This document shows positions 29,261 through 38,888 of a stretch of DNA of 64,000 bases, piece by piece. Each line of letters begins with the position of its first letter. The first letter of the stretch is position 1. The DNA is taken from the NCBI RefSeq assembly GCF_020102855.1, contig NZ_JADHZD010000001.1, forward strand, positions 248,001 to 312,000. Direction: 5' to 3'. The notes beneath the pieces are model-generated. The model had not been told where the DNA came from. It worked only from the letters and a program-made list of their open reading frames with translations, and did no database searches. This DNA is from Nocardioides lacusdianchii (GTDB taxonomy: Bacteria; Actinomycetota; Actinomycetes; Propionibacteriales; Nocardioidaceae). Both the position numbers and the translations under genes were made by a program.

Positions 29261-30448
29261 ATGGCGAGCTTCGGCCGGCTGCACCGCGCGACCGCGATCA
29301 TCCCGCTTGCGGTGCTCTCCGCCGCCTGGACGGCCAGCCTCGCCGGCGTGGGCGTCGGGTCGGCCAGCGCCGACCCCGACGGCTCGAAGACCCTTCCCGA
29401 CGGCACCGTCCTCCCTGCCGCCGCCATCGAGGCGCCCGCCAGCATCGGTGACCCGGTCACCCGCGCCGCCGCCCTCACCCCGGGCTCGGCCAGCAGCATC
29501 CCCCAGGCGGCCCTCTCGGCCTACCAGCGCGCCGAGGGCGTCATCAACAAGGCCGACCCCGGCTGCAACCTCCCGTGGGAGCTCATCGCCGCGATCGGTC
29601 GTGTCGAGTCCGACCACGGCCGATTCGGCGGCAACGCCCTCGACGACCAGGGCGTGGCCCGCCCGGGCATCTACGGCATCGCCCTCAACGGCAAGAACGA
29701 CACCCAGGCCATCGCCGACACCGACGGCGGGCAGTACGACGACGACACCCGCTGGGACCGCGCCGTCGGACCGATGCAGTTCATCCCCTCGACCTGGTCG
29801 GTCGTGGGCGTCGACGGCGACAGCGACGGCACCCGCAACCCGCAGGACGTCGACGACTCCGCGCTGGCGACGGCCGTCTACCTCTGCTCCGGCGACGACG
29901 ACCTGTCGGAGGAGAAGGGGCAGCGCGCCTCGGTCTACCGCTACAACCACTCCAACGCCTACGTCGACCTGGTGCTGGAGATCATGCAGGCCTACCTCGA
30001 CGGCGACTTCAGCGCCGTGCCGACGTCCACGCTGACCTCGGGCGTGACCATGCCCGACACGACGGCGAACCCCGGTCCGCGCGACGGCAAGGGCGACAAG
30101 GACGGCAAGCGCGATCCGGGCGACAAGGGCGGCAACAAGCCGACCCCGACCGTGAAGCCGACGCCGACCAGCACCCCCACGACGACGCCGACCACCACCC
30201 CGACGCAGACGCCGACCCAGACGCCGACGTCCACGCCCACCAAGGACCCGACGACCGTGCCGACGTCCGTCCCGACGACGCTGCCCACGGTCCTGCCGAC
30301 GACGCTCCCGCCGCTGCCGCTGCCCACGGAGACGATCACGGCACCGCTCACCGAGCTGGAGGCCCGGGCGCAGTGCCTGGCCTCGGGCATCTCCGCGCTC
30401 GACCTCGCGGCGCTCAACGCCTGCGTGGCCCAGCTGCTCAACCCCTGA
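29261..30448 (+). CDS. secreted lytic murein transglycosylase with Thr/Pro-rich tail
   Basis: Predicted to cleave peptidoglycan glycan strands (395 residues). A signal peptide covers about residues 1-37 (GSASA). The SLT-type domain spans about 85-260. The likely catalytic Glu is E116 in [11 protein letters not shown], and [10 protein letters not shown] and [10 protein letters not shown] are transglycosylase motifs. Residues about 284-347 are a low-complexity Thr-Pro repeat (TPT, TPTQ, VPT units), likely an extended wall-spanning linker. A short C-terminal segment with two Cys follows. The ATG at 29261 fits the GGGGAG site; the ATG at 29252 is too close. Confidence 0.9.
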   Translation: MASFGRLHRATAIIPLAVLSAAWTASLAGVGVGSASADPDGSKTLPDGTVLPAAAIEAPASIGDPVTRAAALTPGSASSIPQAALSAYQRAEGVINKADPGCNLPWELIAAIGRVESDHGRFGGNALDDQGVARPGIYGIALNGKNDTQAIADTDGGQYDDDTRWDRAVGPMQFIPSTWSVVGVDGDSDGTRNPQDVDDSALATAVYLCSGDDDLSEEKGQRASVYRYNHSNAYVDLVLEIMQAYLDGDFSAVPTSTLTSGVTMPDTTANPGPRDGKGDKDGKRDPGDKGGNKPTPTVKPTPTSTPTTTPTTTPTQTPTQTPTSTPTKDPTTVPTSVPTTLPTVLPTTLPPLPLPTETITAPLTELEARAQCLASGISALDLAALNACVAQLLNP

Positions 30449-30465
30449 GCCGCTGGGTCAGCGGC
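30449..30465. terminator. candidate bidirectional hairpin between transglycosylase and hemB
   Basis: GCCGCTG (30449-30455) pairs with CAGCGGC (30459-30465), loop GGT. It sits exactly between convergent stops and includes the hemB stop. There is no T-tract on either strand. Confidence 0.45.
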
Positions 30466-31456
30466 GCAGCAGCCGCGCGGCCTCGGAGGCCCAGTAGGTG
30501 AGGATCACGTCGGCACCGGCGCGGTGGATGGACGTGAGGGTCTCCAGGATCGCCGCCTCGCGGTCGATCCAGCCGTTGGCGGCGGCCGCCTCGACCATCG
30601 AGTACTCACCGGAGATGTTGTAGGCCGCGACCGGCACGTCGACGGCGTCGCGCACGCGGCGTACGACGTCGAGGAAGGCCAGGGCCGGCTTCACCATGAC
30701 GATGTCGGCGCCCTGCTCCACGTCGAGCAGCGCCTCGCGCACGCCCTCGACGGCATTGGCGGGGTCCTGCTGGTAGGTCTTGCGGTCGCCGACCAGCGAG
30801 GAGTCGACCGCCTCGCGGAACGGACCGAAGAAGGCGGAGGCGTACTTCGCGGAGTAGGCCAGGATCGAGACGTGGCTGTAGGCAACGGCGTCGAGCGCCT
30901 GCCGCACCACGGCGACCTGGCCGTCCATCATCCCGCTGGGCCCGACCATGTCGACACCGGCGGCCGCCTGGGCCTGCGCCATCTCGGCGTACGCCGCCAG
31001 CGTCTGGTCGTTGTCGACCTCGCCGTCGGGCGTCAGCAGCCCGCAGTGGCCGTGGTCGGTGAACTCGTCGAGGCACAGGTCCGACATGACCGTGAGCTGG
31101 TCACCGACCTCGGCGACCACGTCGGTGATCGCGAGGTTCAGCACCCCGCCCGGGTCGATCGCGCCGGAGCCGGTCGCGTCCTTGTGCTCGGGGATGCCGA
31201 AGAGCATCACACCGCCCAGCCCGAGCTCGGCAGCCTCGGCGACGGCCCGCTTCAGCGAGTCGCGCGAGTGCTGGACGACGCCCGGCATCGACGAGATCGG
31301 GTGCGGCTCGGCGAGGCCCTCGCGCACGAAGACCGGGAGCACCAGCGAGCTGGGCACCACGTGGTGCTCGGCCACCATCCGCCGCAGCGCCGGCGTACGA
31401 CGCAGGCGGCGCGGACGGACGAGCGGCGTCTCCAGATCGCGGTGCTCCTCGCTCAC
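30458..31456 (-). CDS. hemB: delta-aminolevulinic acid dehydratase
   Basis: Condenses two 5-aminolevulinates to porphobilinogen (332 residues). Schiff-base lysines are K204 ([12 protein letters not shown]) and K256 (VMVKPALAF). The metal-binding segment reads [15 protein letters not shown]128 and C138 of the zinc-type triad are kept, but the middle Cys is Asp, so metal use is between the zinc and magnesium classes. The GTG at 31456 overlaps the hemD stop as GTGA. Last gene of the rex-hem operon. Confidence 0.95.
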   Translation of the reverse strand: MSEEHRDLETPLVRPRRLRRTPALRRMVAEHHVVPSSLVLPVFVREGLAEPHPISSMPGVVQHSRDSLKRAVAEAAELGLGGVMLFGIPEHKDATGSGAIDPGGVLNLAITDVVAEVGDQLTVMSDLCLDEFTDHGHCGLLTPDGEVDNDQTLAAYAEMAQAQAAAGVDMVGPSGMMDGQVAVVRQALDAVAYSHVSILAYSAKYASAFFGPFREAVDSSLVGDRKTYQQDPANAVEGVREALLDVEQGADIVMVKPALAFLDVVRRVRDAVDVPVAAYNISGEYSMVEAAAANGWIDREAAILETLTSIHRAGADVILTYWASEAARLLRR

Positions 31457-33108
31457 TTCGCGCGCGCCTTGCGACGGCCCGAGGCGGTGCGCTCGCTCGG
31501 CCGGGTCACGGGCTCGCCGCTCTCCAGCATCGCGAGGCGTCGGGCCGAGCCGAAGTCGGCCAGCGCGTCGACGAGCACCTCGACGTCGGGCGTCGGCGCG
31601 AGGACGTCGACCCGCAGGCCGTGCTCCTCGGCGGTCTTGGCGGTCGCGGGACCGATCACGGCGATGATCGTCGACGGGTGCGGCTTGCCGGCGATGCCGA
31701 CGAGGTTGCGCACGGTCGAGGACGAGGTGAAGACGACGGCGTCGAACTTGCCGGTCTTGATCGCGTCGCGCACCGGCGCCGGCGGCGGGGTGGCGCGCAC
31801 GGTGCGGTAGGCGGTGACGTCGTCGCACTCCCAGCCGAGGTCGACCAGGCCGGCGACGAGGTTCTCGGTGGCGATGTCGGCGCGCGGCAGGAAGACCCGG
31901 TTGATCGGGTCGAGCACCTCGTCGTAGGGCGGCCACTCGGCGAGGAGGCCGGCTGCGGACTGCTCGCCCGACGGCACCAGGTCGGCGCGCAGGCCCCACG
32001 CGGCGATGGCCTCGGCGGTCTTGTCGCCGACCGCGGCGATCTTGAGGCCGGAGAAGGCGCGGGCGTCGAGGCCGTACTCCTCGAACTTCTCGCGCACCGC
32101 CTTGACGGCGTTGACCGAGGTGAAGGCGATCCACTCGTAGCGACCCTCGACGAGGCCGCGCACGGCCTTGTCCATCTGGAGCGGGTTGCGCGGGGGCTCG
32201 ACGGAGATGGTCGGCACCTCCTCGGGCACCGCGCCGTACTCGCGCAGGCGACGCGACAGCGAACCGGCCTGCTCCTTGGTGCGGGGCACCAGGGCGCGCC
32301 AGCCGAAGAGCGGCTTGGTCTCGAACCACGACAGGGTCTGGCGCAGGTCGACGACGTCGCCGATGACGGTGATCGCGGGCGGGGCGATGCGCGCCGCGCG
32401 GACGTCGGCGCCGATGTCGGCCAGCGTCGAGATCAGGGTCTGCTGCTCGGTGGTGGTGCCGACGCGGGTCATCGCGACCGGCGTCTGCGGCGAGCGGCCC
32501 GCCTCGATGAGGGCGGCGGCGGTCTCGGCGATGCTGCCGACGCCGGAGAGCAGGACGAGGGTGCGGTCGTCGGCGTAGGCGCTCCAGTCGACCTTCTCGC
32601 CGCACGTGACGACGCACATCTCGCGGTGGCGCTTGGTGGTCAGCGGGATGCCGGCGTAGGCCGGGACCGCGCTCACCGAGGAGACGCCGGGGACGACCTC
32701 GAAGCCGACGCCGGCCTTCACGCAGGCCTGCGCCTCCTCGGGGCCGGAGGCGTAGAGGAACGGGTCGCCGGTCATCAGGCGCACCACGCGCTGCTTCTTG
32801 CCGTGGCGTACGACGACCTTGGCGCGCGCGGCGTGCGTGAGGGGCTGGCCGTCCTCGCCGAACCCGCCGTCGACGACCTCCGGGCCGTCCCAGGTCCCGT
32901 CGGGGCCCTCGACCAGGCCGAGCACCGAGCGGACGAGGTCGACGTGCTCGGGGGCCTCGGTGACGATGACCTCGGCACTCCCGAGGAGCTCGACGGCGCG
33001 CACCGTCAGCAGGCCCGGGTCACCGGGTCCACTGCCGACAAAGGACACCCACCCGGGGTTGGCCCCCTTGTCCTGGCTGCTGGCCTGCGGGGTCTGTACT
33101 CGCGTCAT
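31453..33108 (-). CDS. hemD: fused uroporphyrinogen-III methyltransferase / uroporphyrinogen-III synthase
   Basis: Bifunctional protein (551 residues). The N-terminal half (about 18-265) is SAM-dependent uroporphyrinogen-III C-methyltransferase of the CobA/SUMT type, with the motif [12 protein letters not shown] at 24-35 and [20 protein letters not shown]. It leads toward sirohaem or cobalamin. The C-terminal half (about 275-520) is HemD-like uroporphyrinogen-III synthase with [11 protein letters not shown] and [11 protein letters not shown] Lys/Arg-rich tail follows. Such fusions are usual in actinobacterial hem operons. The ATG at 33108 overlaps the hemC stop as ATGA. Confidence 0.94.
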   Translation of the reverse strand: MTRVQTPQASSQDKGANPGWVSFVGSGPGDPGLLTVRAVELLGSAEVIVTEAPEHVDLVRSVLGLVEGPDGTWDGPEVVDGGFGEDGQPLTHAARAKVVVRHGKKQRVVRLMTGDPFLYASGPEEAQACVKAGVGFEVVPGVSSVSAVPAYAGIPLTTKRHREMCVVTCGEKVDWSAYADDRTLVLLSGVGSIAETAAALIEAGRSPQTPVAMTRVGTTTEQQTLISTLADIGADVRAARIAPPAITVIGDVVDLRQTLSWFETKPLFGWRALVPRTKEQAGSLSRRLREYGAVPEEVPTISVEPPRNPLQMDKAVRGLVEGRYEWIAFTSVNAVKAVREKFEEYGLDARAFSGLKIAAVGDKTAEAIAAWGLRADLVPSGEQSAAGLLAEWPPYDEVLDPINRVFLPRADIATENLVAGLVDLGWECDDVTAYRTVRATPPPAPVRDAIKTGKFDAVVFTSSSTVRNLVGIAGKPHPSTIIAVIGPATAKTAEEHGLRVDVLAPTPDVEVLVDALADFGSARRLAMLESGEPVTRPSERTASGRRKARAK

Positions 33109-34070
33109 GCGTGCTGGTTCCTCACTGGTGGTCCATCTTCAGGTGGTGCCGTCATCAGGTCTGCTGCTCCCTCGTCGAGCATGTCGCTCGCGAGGCGTGT
33201 TCCCAGTCGGGCGGCCTCGTCGACCGGGCCTGTCGCGCTCATCCGCACCGAGAGTCCGCCGTCCTCCGACAGGGCCACGGCACGCAGCCACAGCTCCTCG
33301 CCGTCCTCGCCGTCCACGACCTCCGCGAGCGCACCCAGCGGGGCGGAGCAGCCCGCCTCGAGGGTGGACAGCACGGCGCGCTCGGCGGTGACCGCGGCGC
33401 GGGTGGGGGCGTCGTCGAGCTGCGCGAGCCCGGCGACCAGCTCGGCGTCGTCGGAGCGGCACTCCACGGCGAGGGCGCCCTGGCCGGGCGCGGGGAGCAT
33501 CTGGAGCGGGTCGAGGACCTCGGTGACCTCGTCGAGGCGACCCAGTCGCGCGAGGCCGGCGCGGGCGAGGACGACGGCGTCGACCTGGCCCTCGCGGACC
33601 TTGCGGATCCGGGTGTCGACGTTGCCGCGGATGCCCTCGAGCTCCAGGCCGAGCCCGAGCGCCGCGAGCTGGCTGACGCGGCGCGGCGAGCCGGTGCCGA
33701 GGCGGCTGCCGACCGGCAGCTCGCCCAGCGTCAGGCCGTCACGGGCGACGACGACGTCGCGCGGGTCCTCGCGCGGCGGCACGGCCGCCAGCGCGATGCC
33801 GTCGGCGGGCGTGGTGGGCAGATCCTTGAGCGAGTGGACGGCAACGTCGACGCGGCCGTCGAGCAGGGCGTCGCGCAGTGCGCTGACGAAGACGCCGGTG
33901 CCCCCCATCGAGGCCAGCGGCGCCGAGCTCCGGTCACCCTCGGTGGAGACCTCGACCAGCACGACCTCGCGGCCGAGGCGCTCGCGGATCAGGTCGGCGA
34001 CGTGGCCCGACTGGGTGGTGGCCAGGGCGGACGCGCGGGTGCCGAGCCGGATGGCAGGAAGGGCACTCAT
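33105..34070 (-). CDS. hemC: porphobilinogen deaminase (hydroxymethylbilane synthase)
   Basis: Polymerises four porphobilinogens into hydroxymethylbilane (321 residues). The dipyrromethane cofactor is attached to C241 ([11 protein letters not shown]). The catalytic Asp is D83 in HSLKDLPT. The GTGSPRR motif at 126-132 and the IRGNVDTR at 147-154 bind the growing chain. The ATG at 34070 overlaps the hemA stop as ATGA, and the stop overlaps hemD in the same way. Confidence 0.96.
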   Translation of the reverse strand: MSALPAIRLGTRASALATTQSGHVADLIRERLGREVVLVEVSTEGDRSSAPLASMGGTGVFVSALRDALLDGRVDVAVHSLKDLPTTPADGIALAAVPPREDPRDVVVARDGLTLGELPVGSRLGTGSPRRVSQLAALGLGLELEGIRGNVDTRIRKVREGQVDAVVLARAGLARLGRLDEVTEVLDPLQMLPAPGQGALAVECRSDDAELVAGLAQLDDAPTRAAVTAERAVLSTLEAGCSAPLGALAEVVDGEDGEELWLRAVALSEDGGLSVRMSATGPVDEAARLGTRLASDMLDEGAADLMTAPPEDGPPVRNQHA

Positions 34071-35353
34071 GGCTTGCCGTCCGCTCGCGTCATGCGGTCC
34101 ACGGCCTCGGGGTCGAGGCGGAACAGCTCGGCCAGCGCGGCGGTGTAGGACACCGCCGGCTCGGCGTCGGCCAGCTCCTTGACCCGCACGGTCGGCTCGT
34201 GGAGCAGCTTGTCGGCCACGCGGCGCACGGTCTGCAGCACCTCGGCGCGGGTGGCCTCGTCGAGGCCGGGCAGCCGGGAGGCGAGGCGGTCCATCTCCGC
34301 GTCGACCACCGAGGTGGCCATCGAGCGCAGCGCGACGACGGTGGGCGTCACGCTCGCCTGGCGGCGTACGGCGAGGAAGGCGGAGATCTCCTGCCCGACG
34401 ATGGTGCGGACGTCCTCGACGCCGGCGGTGGCCTCGAGGCCGCGCAGCTCGTCGGCGAGGCCCGCGAGGCTGATCAGCTCGACGCCCGGCAGGTCGGCGA
34501 CCGACGGGTCGACGTCGTGGGGCAGCGCGAGGTCGATGACGGTGAGCGGGCGGTCGCTGCCGCCGCGCGCGGTCACCACGTCGGCGAGGCGGACCAGCGG
34601 CTCGGGCGAGCCGGTGCAGGAGATGACGATGTCGGCGGCGGCGAGCTCGTCGCCCAGCGCGGACAGCGGCACCGACGTGGCGGCGTACTCCGCGGCGAGC
34701 CGCTCGGCGTTGGCGGCGGTGCGGTTGAGCACCGAGATGCTGCCGGCTCCGCCGCGGGACAGGTGCGCCACGGCGAGCGACGCCATCGCACCGGCGCCGA
34801 GCACGACGGCGCGGGCACCGGCGACCGGCACCGTGCTCCGCTCGAGCGCAGCGGTGACGAGCGAGGGGGCGGCGCGGTCGATGTCGGTCTCGGCGTGCGC
34901 CCGCTTGCCGACGCGCAGGGCCTGCTGGAAGAGGGTGTTGAGCGCCGGGCCGACGGTGCCGTGCTCCTGGCCGACGCGCAGCGCCTCGCGGGTCTGGCCG
35001 AGGATCTGGCCCTCGCCGACGACCATCGAGTCGAGGCCGGCCGCGACCTGGAAGAGGTGGGAGACCGCGCCCTCGTCGTAGTGGACGTAGAGGTGCGGCA
35101 GCAGCGCCTCGGTCGACTGCGCGGCGCGCTCCACCAGGAGGCCGGAGAGGTCCTCGACGCTGCCGTGGAAGCGGTCGACCTCGGCGTAGACCTCGAGGCG
35201 GTTGCAGGTGACGATCGCCGTGGCCTCCGAGACGTGCTCGCCGGCGATGACGTCGGAGATCAGCTTGACGGTGCCGTCGGCGTCGAGCGCGAGGCGCTCG
35301 AGCAGCTCGACCGGCGCCGACTTGTGGGAGATCCCCACGACCAGGACGCTCAT
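34067..35353 (-). CDS. hemA: glutamyl-tRNA reductase
   Basis: NADPH-dependent reduction of glutamyl-tRNA to glutamate-1-semialdehyde, the regulated first step of the C5 haem pathway (428 residues). The catalytic Cys is C50 ([12 protein letters not shown]). The N-terminal [14 protein letters not shown] is a family signature. The NADPH-binding [11 protein letters not shown] is at about residues 173-183, and the C-terminal helical dimerisation domain runs from about 310. The ATG at 35353 overlaps the rex stop as ATGA. HemA supplies the substrate of HemL encoded 6 kb away. Confidence 0.96.
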   Translation of the reverse strand: MSVLVVGISHKSAPVELLERLALDADGTVKLISDVIAGEHVSEATAIVTCNRLEVYAEVDRFHGSVEDLSGLLVERAAQSTEALLPHLYVHYDEGAVSHLFQVAAGLDSMVVGEGQILGQTREALRVGQEHGTVGPALNTLFQQALRVGKRAHAETDIDRAAPSLVTAALERSTVPVAGARAVVLGAGAMASLAVAHLSRGGAGSISVLNRTAANAERLAAEYAATSVPLSALGDELAAADIVISCTGSPEPLVRLADVVTARGGSDRPLTVIDLALPHDVDPSVADLPGVELISLAGLADELRGLEATAGVEDVRTIVGQEISAFLAVRRQASVTPTVVALRSMATSVVDAEMDRLASRLPGLDEATRAEVLQTVRRVADKLLHEPTVRVKELADAEPAVSYTAALAELFRLDPEAVDRMTRADGKP

Positions 35354-36024
35354 GACACGGCTCCTGCTCCGGGCGCGATCGACTTGCGCTGCTCGTGGTA
35401 GGCGAGGATCTGCAGCTCGATCGACAGGTCGACCTTGCGTACGCCGACGCCGTCGGGCACCGACAGGACCGCCGGTGCGAAGTTGAGGATGCTGGTGATG
35501 CCGGTGGCGACCATCCGGTCCGCGACGGACTGGGCGGCGACGGCCGGGGTGGCGATCACGCCGATGGAGACGTCGTGCTCGGCGACGATGGACTCGAGGT
35601 CCTCGAAGGAGCGCACGTCGAGGCCGGCGACGACCTCCTCGTGGCGGTCCGGGTCGGCGTCGAGCAGCGCCACGACGCGGAAGCCGCGGCTGCGGAATCC
35701 GGAGTAGTTGGCGAGCGCGTGGCCGAGGTTTCCGATGCCCACGATGACCACGGGCCAGTCCTGGGTCACGCCGATCTCGCGGGCGATCTGGTAGCGGAGG
35801 TATTCGACGTCGTAGCCGACGCCGCGGGTGCCGTAGCTGCCGAGGTAGGACAGGTCCTTGCGGAGCTTGGCGCTGTTGACGCCTGCGAAGGCCGCGAGCT
35901 CCTCGCTGGAGCAGGTGGTGGTGCCCTCCTCGGCGAGGCTGATCAGGGCACGCAGGTACACGGGAAGCCTGGCGACGGTTGCCTCGGGGATGTCCCGGGC
36001 GGAGTCGGGGGTCCGTGCGGTCAC
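35350..36024 (-). CDS. rex: redox-sensing transcriptional repressor Rex
   Basis: NAD(H)-responsive repressor (224 residues) of respiratory genes. An N-terminal winged helix (about 14-82) contains [21 protein letters not shown], nearly invariant in Rex. The Rossmann domain has G96-I-G98-N-L-G101 and D122-D124 (LLDADP) for the nucleotide. The GTG at 36024 has GGAAAGAG upstream; a longer frame from 36141 has no ribosome site and starts upstream of the promoter. rex heads the operon rex-hemA-hemC-hemD-hemB, and candidate operators lie before rex and nuoA. Confidence 0.95.
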   Translation of the reverse strand: MTARTPDSARDIPEATVARLPVYLRALISLAEEGTTTCSSEELAAFAGVNSAKLRKDLSYLGSYGTRGVGYDVEYLRYQIAREIGVTQDWPVVIVGIGNLGHALANYSGFRSRGFRVVALLDADPDRHEEVVAGLDVRSFEDLESIVAEHDVSIGVIATPAVAAQSVADRMVATGITSILNFAPAVLSVPDGVGVRKVDLSIELQILAYHEQRKSIAPGAGAVS

Positions 36025-36067
36025 AGCAGCTCTTTCCAGTCCTCGCGAACCTCGCTCGGACTCCGCC

Positions 36068-36096
36068 ACTGTAGGAGTTTGTGAACGGGAGAACAA
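36068..36096 (-). promoter_or_regulatory. rex-hem promoter with embedded Rex-like operator
   Basis: On the minus strand TTGTTC (36096-36091) and TACAGT (36073-36068) are separated by exactly 17 bases, a good -35/-10 pair. The plus-strand reading TTGTGAACGGGAGAACAA (36079-36096) matches the left half of the Rex consensus fully and the right half at four of seven bases. Rex would cover the -35 and spacer, consistent with autoregulation. Confidence 0.6.
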
Positions 36097-36218
36097 AACG
36101 AGAACAGGGGTGGCTAGCACATGTGAGAAGACCCACCCCACACGGGGTCCCCTCGACTTGCGCGCGGGGTGCTGCAGGGCATATCAGGGGCGATGTCCCG
36201 GGCCCCCTCACCCTCGGT

Positions 36219-36263
36219 GGTCGAGTAGCCGGAGCGAGGAACGAGCGAAGGCGTATCGAGACC
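36219..36263. repeat. dispersed intergenic repeat, copy 1
   Basis: A 45-base element with the ends GGTCGAGTAG and GTATCGAGACC and the internal GAGGAACGAGC. The ends are imperfect inverted repeats. The same skeleton occurs twice at 59431-59598. Elements of this look are common between actinobacterial genes. Confidence 0.65.
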
Positions 36264-36422
36264 CAACCCAGTCTCGGACCGCAATCGACCCGCCGACCCC
36301 GGCCCACCCCGGATCCCACCACCTCGAAGATGATCCCGCCCCACACCCCGCTGCCCACGAGGAGGCGGGGTCACAGGCATGCCCGGTAGGAACCACCACC
36401 TGCGCCACGTCGTCACAGCCCC

Positions 36423-37037
36423 ATGCGCCGATGGGGCTCGATCGTGCTGACAGTGCTCGTCTCGGGAGCGTCGCTGGTGACGTGGGGCGCGGGGCCGGCG
36501 CTCGCATGCTCCTGCGCCTACCAGCGAACCGGCGAGTTCGCGGCCGCCGCAGACGAGATCTTCACGGGGACGCTCACGGCCATGACGGAGCCGCCCCGGA
36601 CCGGGGTCGTCAGCAGCACCGACCCGATCACCTACACCGTGGCCGTCGACGCGGTCTACCGCGGCGACGTCGGTTCCGTCGCCCTCTTCGAGTCAGCGAT
36701 GTCCGGTGCGTCGTGCGGCCTCGAAGGCATGGCGGTCGACCGGCGCTACCTCGTCTTCGTCACCACCGATGGCTCGGAGCGGGCCGCGACCTCGTGCGGC
36801 GGGACAGCTCCCGCCACGCCTGGGCGAGTGGACGCGATCGAACGGCTCACCGGGTCACCCGCTCAACCTGCGGTGGGCGTGGACACGGAGAAGCCTCGCG
36901 CTGCGGATGGAGCCGTCGGCGCAGACGACCACGAACAGCAGGCCGTCCCGGCCTGGACCATCATCGTCGCCGGCATCGGCGCAGCCGTGCTGCTGGGCTC
37001 AGGGCTTCGTCGACGTCGTCGCCCAGGAGCCCACTGA
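36423..37037 (+). CDS. secreted TIMP/NTR-like protein with C-terminal membrane anchor
   Basis: 204 residues. The signal peptide (1-28) ends GPALA and the mature protein would start CSC (C29, C31). Downstream are a beta-barrel-like stretch with FTGTLTAM, VAVDAVYRGDVGSV, a Cys near residue 98 (GASCGLEG), RYLVFVTTDG and a late Cys (TSCGG). This order resembles the netrin/TIMP OB-fold, in which the N-terminal Cys-x-Cys chelates a protease zinc. A linker leads to a C-terminal helix (about 176-195) and RRRRR tail, so the protein is probably surface-tethered. No ribosome site is obvious at the ATG. Function unproven. Confidence 0.7.
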   Translation: MRRWGSIVLTVLVSGASLVTWGAGPALACSCAYQRTGEFAAAADEIFTGTLTAMTEPPRTGVVSSTDPITYTVAVDAVYRGDVGSVALFESAMSGASCGLEGMAVDRRYLVFVTTDGSERAATSCGGTAPATPGRVDAIERLTGSPAQPAVGVDTEKPRAADGAVGADDHEQQAVPAWTIIVAGIGAAVLLGSGLRRRRRPGAH

Positions 37038-37058
37038 CGGTCGCCCTGCGCCCGGAGC

Positions 37059-37304
37059 TCACGCCCCCAGCGCAGCCCGCAACCGACCCTCGTCCACGCG
37101 CCAGAAGTCGTGCTGGCGACCGTCGACGAAGGTAACGGGCACCTCCTCGCCGAAGCGGTCCTCGAGGTCGGGGTCGCTGTCCACGTCGACCTCGACGAAC
37201 GACTCCCCCAGGTCCGCGCACACCCGCGCGACCACGGCCCGTGCGTCGTCGCAGAGGTGGCAGCCGACCCGGGAGTAGAAGGTGACGCGCGGCTCGGCAC
37301 TCAC
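37059..37304 (-). CDS. glutaredoxin-like protein
   Basis: 81-residue thioredoxin-fold protein with the redox motif C15-H-L-C18 (SRVGCHLCDDA) and the cis-Pro stretch VPVTFVDG. It belongs to the DUF836/glutaredoxin-like group found beside rex and bldN in Streptomyces. The GTG at 37304 overlaps the stop of the upstream ligase as GTGA, so they are co-transcribed. The electron donor and target are unknown. Confidence 0.85.
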   Translation of the reverse strand: MSAEPRVTFYSRVGCHLCDDARAVVARVCADLGESFVEVDVDSDPDLEDRFGEEVPVTFVDGRQHDFWRVDEGRLRAALGA

Positions 37305-38857
37305 TCGAGCAGCCCCAGCTGGCGGCGGCGCTCGAGCCCGCGGAGCCGGCCCTTCTGCACCTTGCCGGTCACGGTCAGCGGCAGGGCGTCGACGACCTCG
37401 ATGCGGGTGGGCTGCTTGAAGCGCGCCAGCCGCACGACGGCGTGTGCACGGACCGCTTCCTCGAGGTGGGTCAGCGGCCGCGACGCGACGACGTACGCCA
37501 CCACGGCCTCGCCCGTCTCGGCGTCCGGGGCACCGATGACGGCGACGTCGGTGACGCCGTCGACCTCGCGGATCACGTCCTCCACCTCGGTGGGGTAGAC
37601 GTTGAAGCCGCTGACGATGATCAGCTCCTTGACCCGGTCGACGAGGAAGAGGTCACCCCCGGCGTCGAGGAAGCCGACGTCTCCGGTGGCGTACCAGCCC
37701 TCGTCGTCGGGGCCGTCCGCGCCGTCGGGCCAGTAGCCGGAGAAGATGTTGTCGCCGCGGACCTGGATCTGGCCGGGGTCCTCGCCCTCGACCTGGCCCC
37801 ACGTCTCGTCGACCAGGCGCAGCTCGATGCCGGGCAGCGCGGCGCCCACGGAGCCGGGCGCCGGGTCGGCGCTGCAGAGCGTGCTCGTCACGACCGGCGA
37901 GGCCTCGGTGAGCCCGTAGCCCTGGTGCACCGGGATGCCGGTGATGCCCGTGAACTCCTCGATGACCGACGCCTCGAGCGGCGCGGATCCTGACAGCACC
38001 AGTCGCACCGGGCCGAGCCGCTCGCGCAGGTGCTCGTCGGGCAGCCAGTGGGCGAACGCCGGCGGCGCGATCGGCACCACGCTGCACGCCTCGTCGTCGA
38101 TGAGGTCCAGCACGGCCTGGGGGTCGAACTTCTCCACCAGGAGCAGCCTGGCGCGGTGGCGCAGCACGCCGCCGAGGACGGCGTTGAGGCCGTAGACGTG
38201 GAAGAGCGGCAGCACGTCGAGCACCACGTCGTCGCCGTGCATCATCGGAGGCTCGACGGCGGCGACCTGCTCGATGTTGGCGAGGAGCGCGCGGTGGCTC
38301 AACATCGCCGCGCGCGGACGCCCGGAGGTGCCGCTGGTGTAGAGCAGGGCCGCGAGCTTCTCCGGGTCGGGCAGCGGGGGCACGGGGCGTACGACGTCCG
38401 CGCGCAGCTCGGCGAAGGCGTGCTCGCCCTCGCCCGGCTCGGCACCGACGACCACCACGATCGGCGCCGGCACCTCACCGTCGGCGGCCAGCTCGGCCAG
38501 CCCCGCACGTACGACGTCGAGGGCGGTGGCGTCGGCGATCACGAGCCGCGTGCCGGAGTCGGCGACCATCCGGGCCACTTCGCCGGGCGCCGAGCGCGGG
38601 TTGACCGGGACGGCGACGACCTGCGCGCGGAGCACGCCGAGGTAGGCGGTGACGAACTCGATGCGGTTGCCGACGGCGATCATCACGCGCTGGCCGGCGC
38701 GGATGCCGTGCAGGCCGAGACCGGTGGCGATCCGGGCCACCTCGTCCTCGAGCGCGGCCCACGTCAACGAGCGCCCACCGCTCTCCACGAGGGCCTGGCG
38801 GTCGGGCACGTCGGCAGCCGCCTCGGCCACGAACGCGGAGATGTCGTTGCGCGGCAT
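37301..38857 (-). CDS. acyl-CoA ligase (AMP-forming)
   Basis: Adenylate-forming enzyme of the fatty-acyl-CoA synthetase type (518 residues). The P-loop YTSGTSGRPR is at 173-182. The A5-like QGYGLTEASPVVT and the hinge VDRVKELIIVSGFNVYPTEVE are intact. The C-terminal catalytic Lys lies in LTVTGKVQKG near residue 497. All core motifs are present, in contrast to the degenerate homologue at 10459. The exact acid substrate cannot be read. The ATG at 38857 has AAGGATC upstream. It is divergent from the HAD gene with 31 bases between. Confidence 0.9.
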   Translation of the reverse strand: MPRNDISAFVAEAAADVPDRQALVESGGRSLTWAALEDEVARIATGLGLHGIRAGQRVMIAVGNRIEFVTAYLGVLRAQVVAVPVNPRSAPGEVARMVADSGTRLVIADATALDVVRAGLAELAADGEVPAPIVVVVGAEPGEGEHAFAELRADVVRPVPPLPDPEKLAALLYTSGTSGRPRAAMLSHRALLANIEQVAAVEPPMMHGDDVVLDVLPLFHVYGLNAVLGGVLRHRARLLLVEKFDPQAVLDLIDDEACSVVPIAPPAFAHWLPDEHLRERLGPVRLVLSGSAPLEASVIEEFTGITGIPVHQGYGLTEASPVVTSTLCSADPAPGSVGAALPGIELRLVDETWGQVEGEDPGQIQVRGDNIFSGYWPDGADGPDDEGWYATGDVGFLDAGGDLFLVDRVKELIIVSGFNVYPTEVEDVIREVDGVTDVAVIGAPDAETGEAVVAYVVASRPLTHLEEAVRAHAVVRLARFKQPTRIEVVDALPLTVTGKVQKGRLRGLERRRQLGLLE

Positions 38858-38876
38858 GCGCAGATCCTTGCACGAC

Positions 38877-38882
38877 TAGGCT
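38877..38882 (+). promoter_or_regulatory. -10 box of the HAD gene, leaderless
   Basis: TAGGCT ends six bases before the GTG at 38889. Confidence 0.55.
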
Positions 38883-38888
38883 TGCCGG

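Larger units (their letters stand above)
36025..36422. other. 398-base gap between rex and the TIMP-like gene
   Basis: Holds the rex promoter and Rex-like site (36068-36096), a CACATGTG palindrome at 36118-36125 and a dispersed repeat (36219-36263). The rest shows no convincing gene, only short frames lacking ribosome sites. Confidence 0.6.

Noticed and set aside
30150..30310. Short tandem ACC/CCG-type repeats, CRISPR-like at first glance
   Set aside because: They are in-frame codons for a Thr-Pro-rich linker of the transglycosylase; no regular spacers.
31621..34182. 853-codon plus-strand frame opposite hemD and hemC
   Set aside because: Antisense shadow of two well-conserved haem genes; no start signals or recognisable domains.
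34067..36358. Extended hemA frame running through rex
   Set aside because: Upstream part overlaps rex in another frame; the ATG at 35353 overlaps the rex stop and gives a normal-length HemA.
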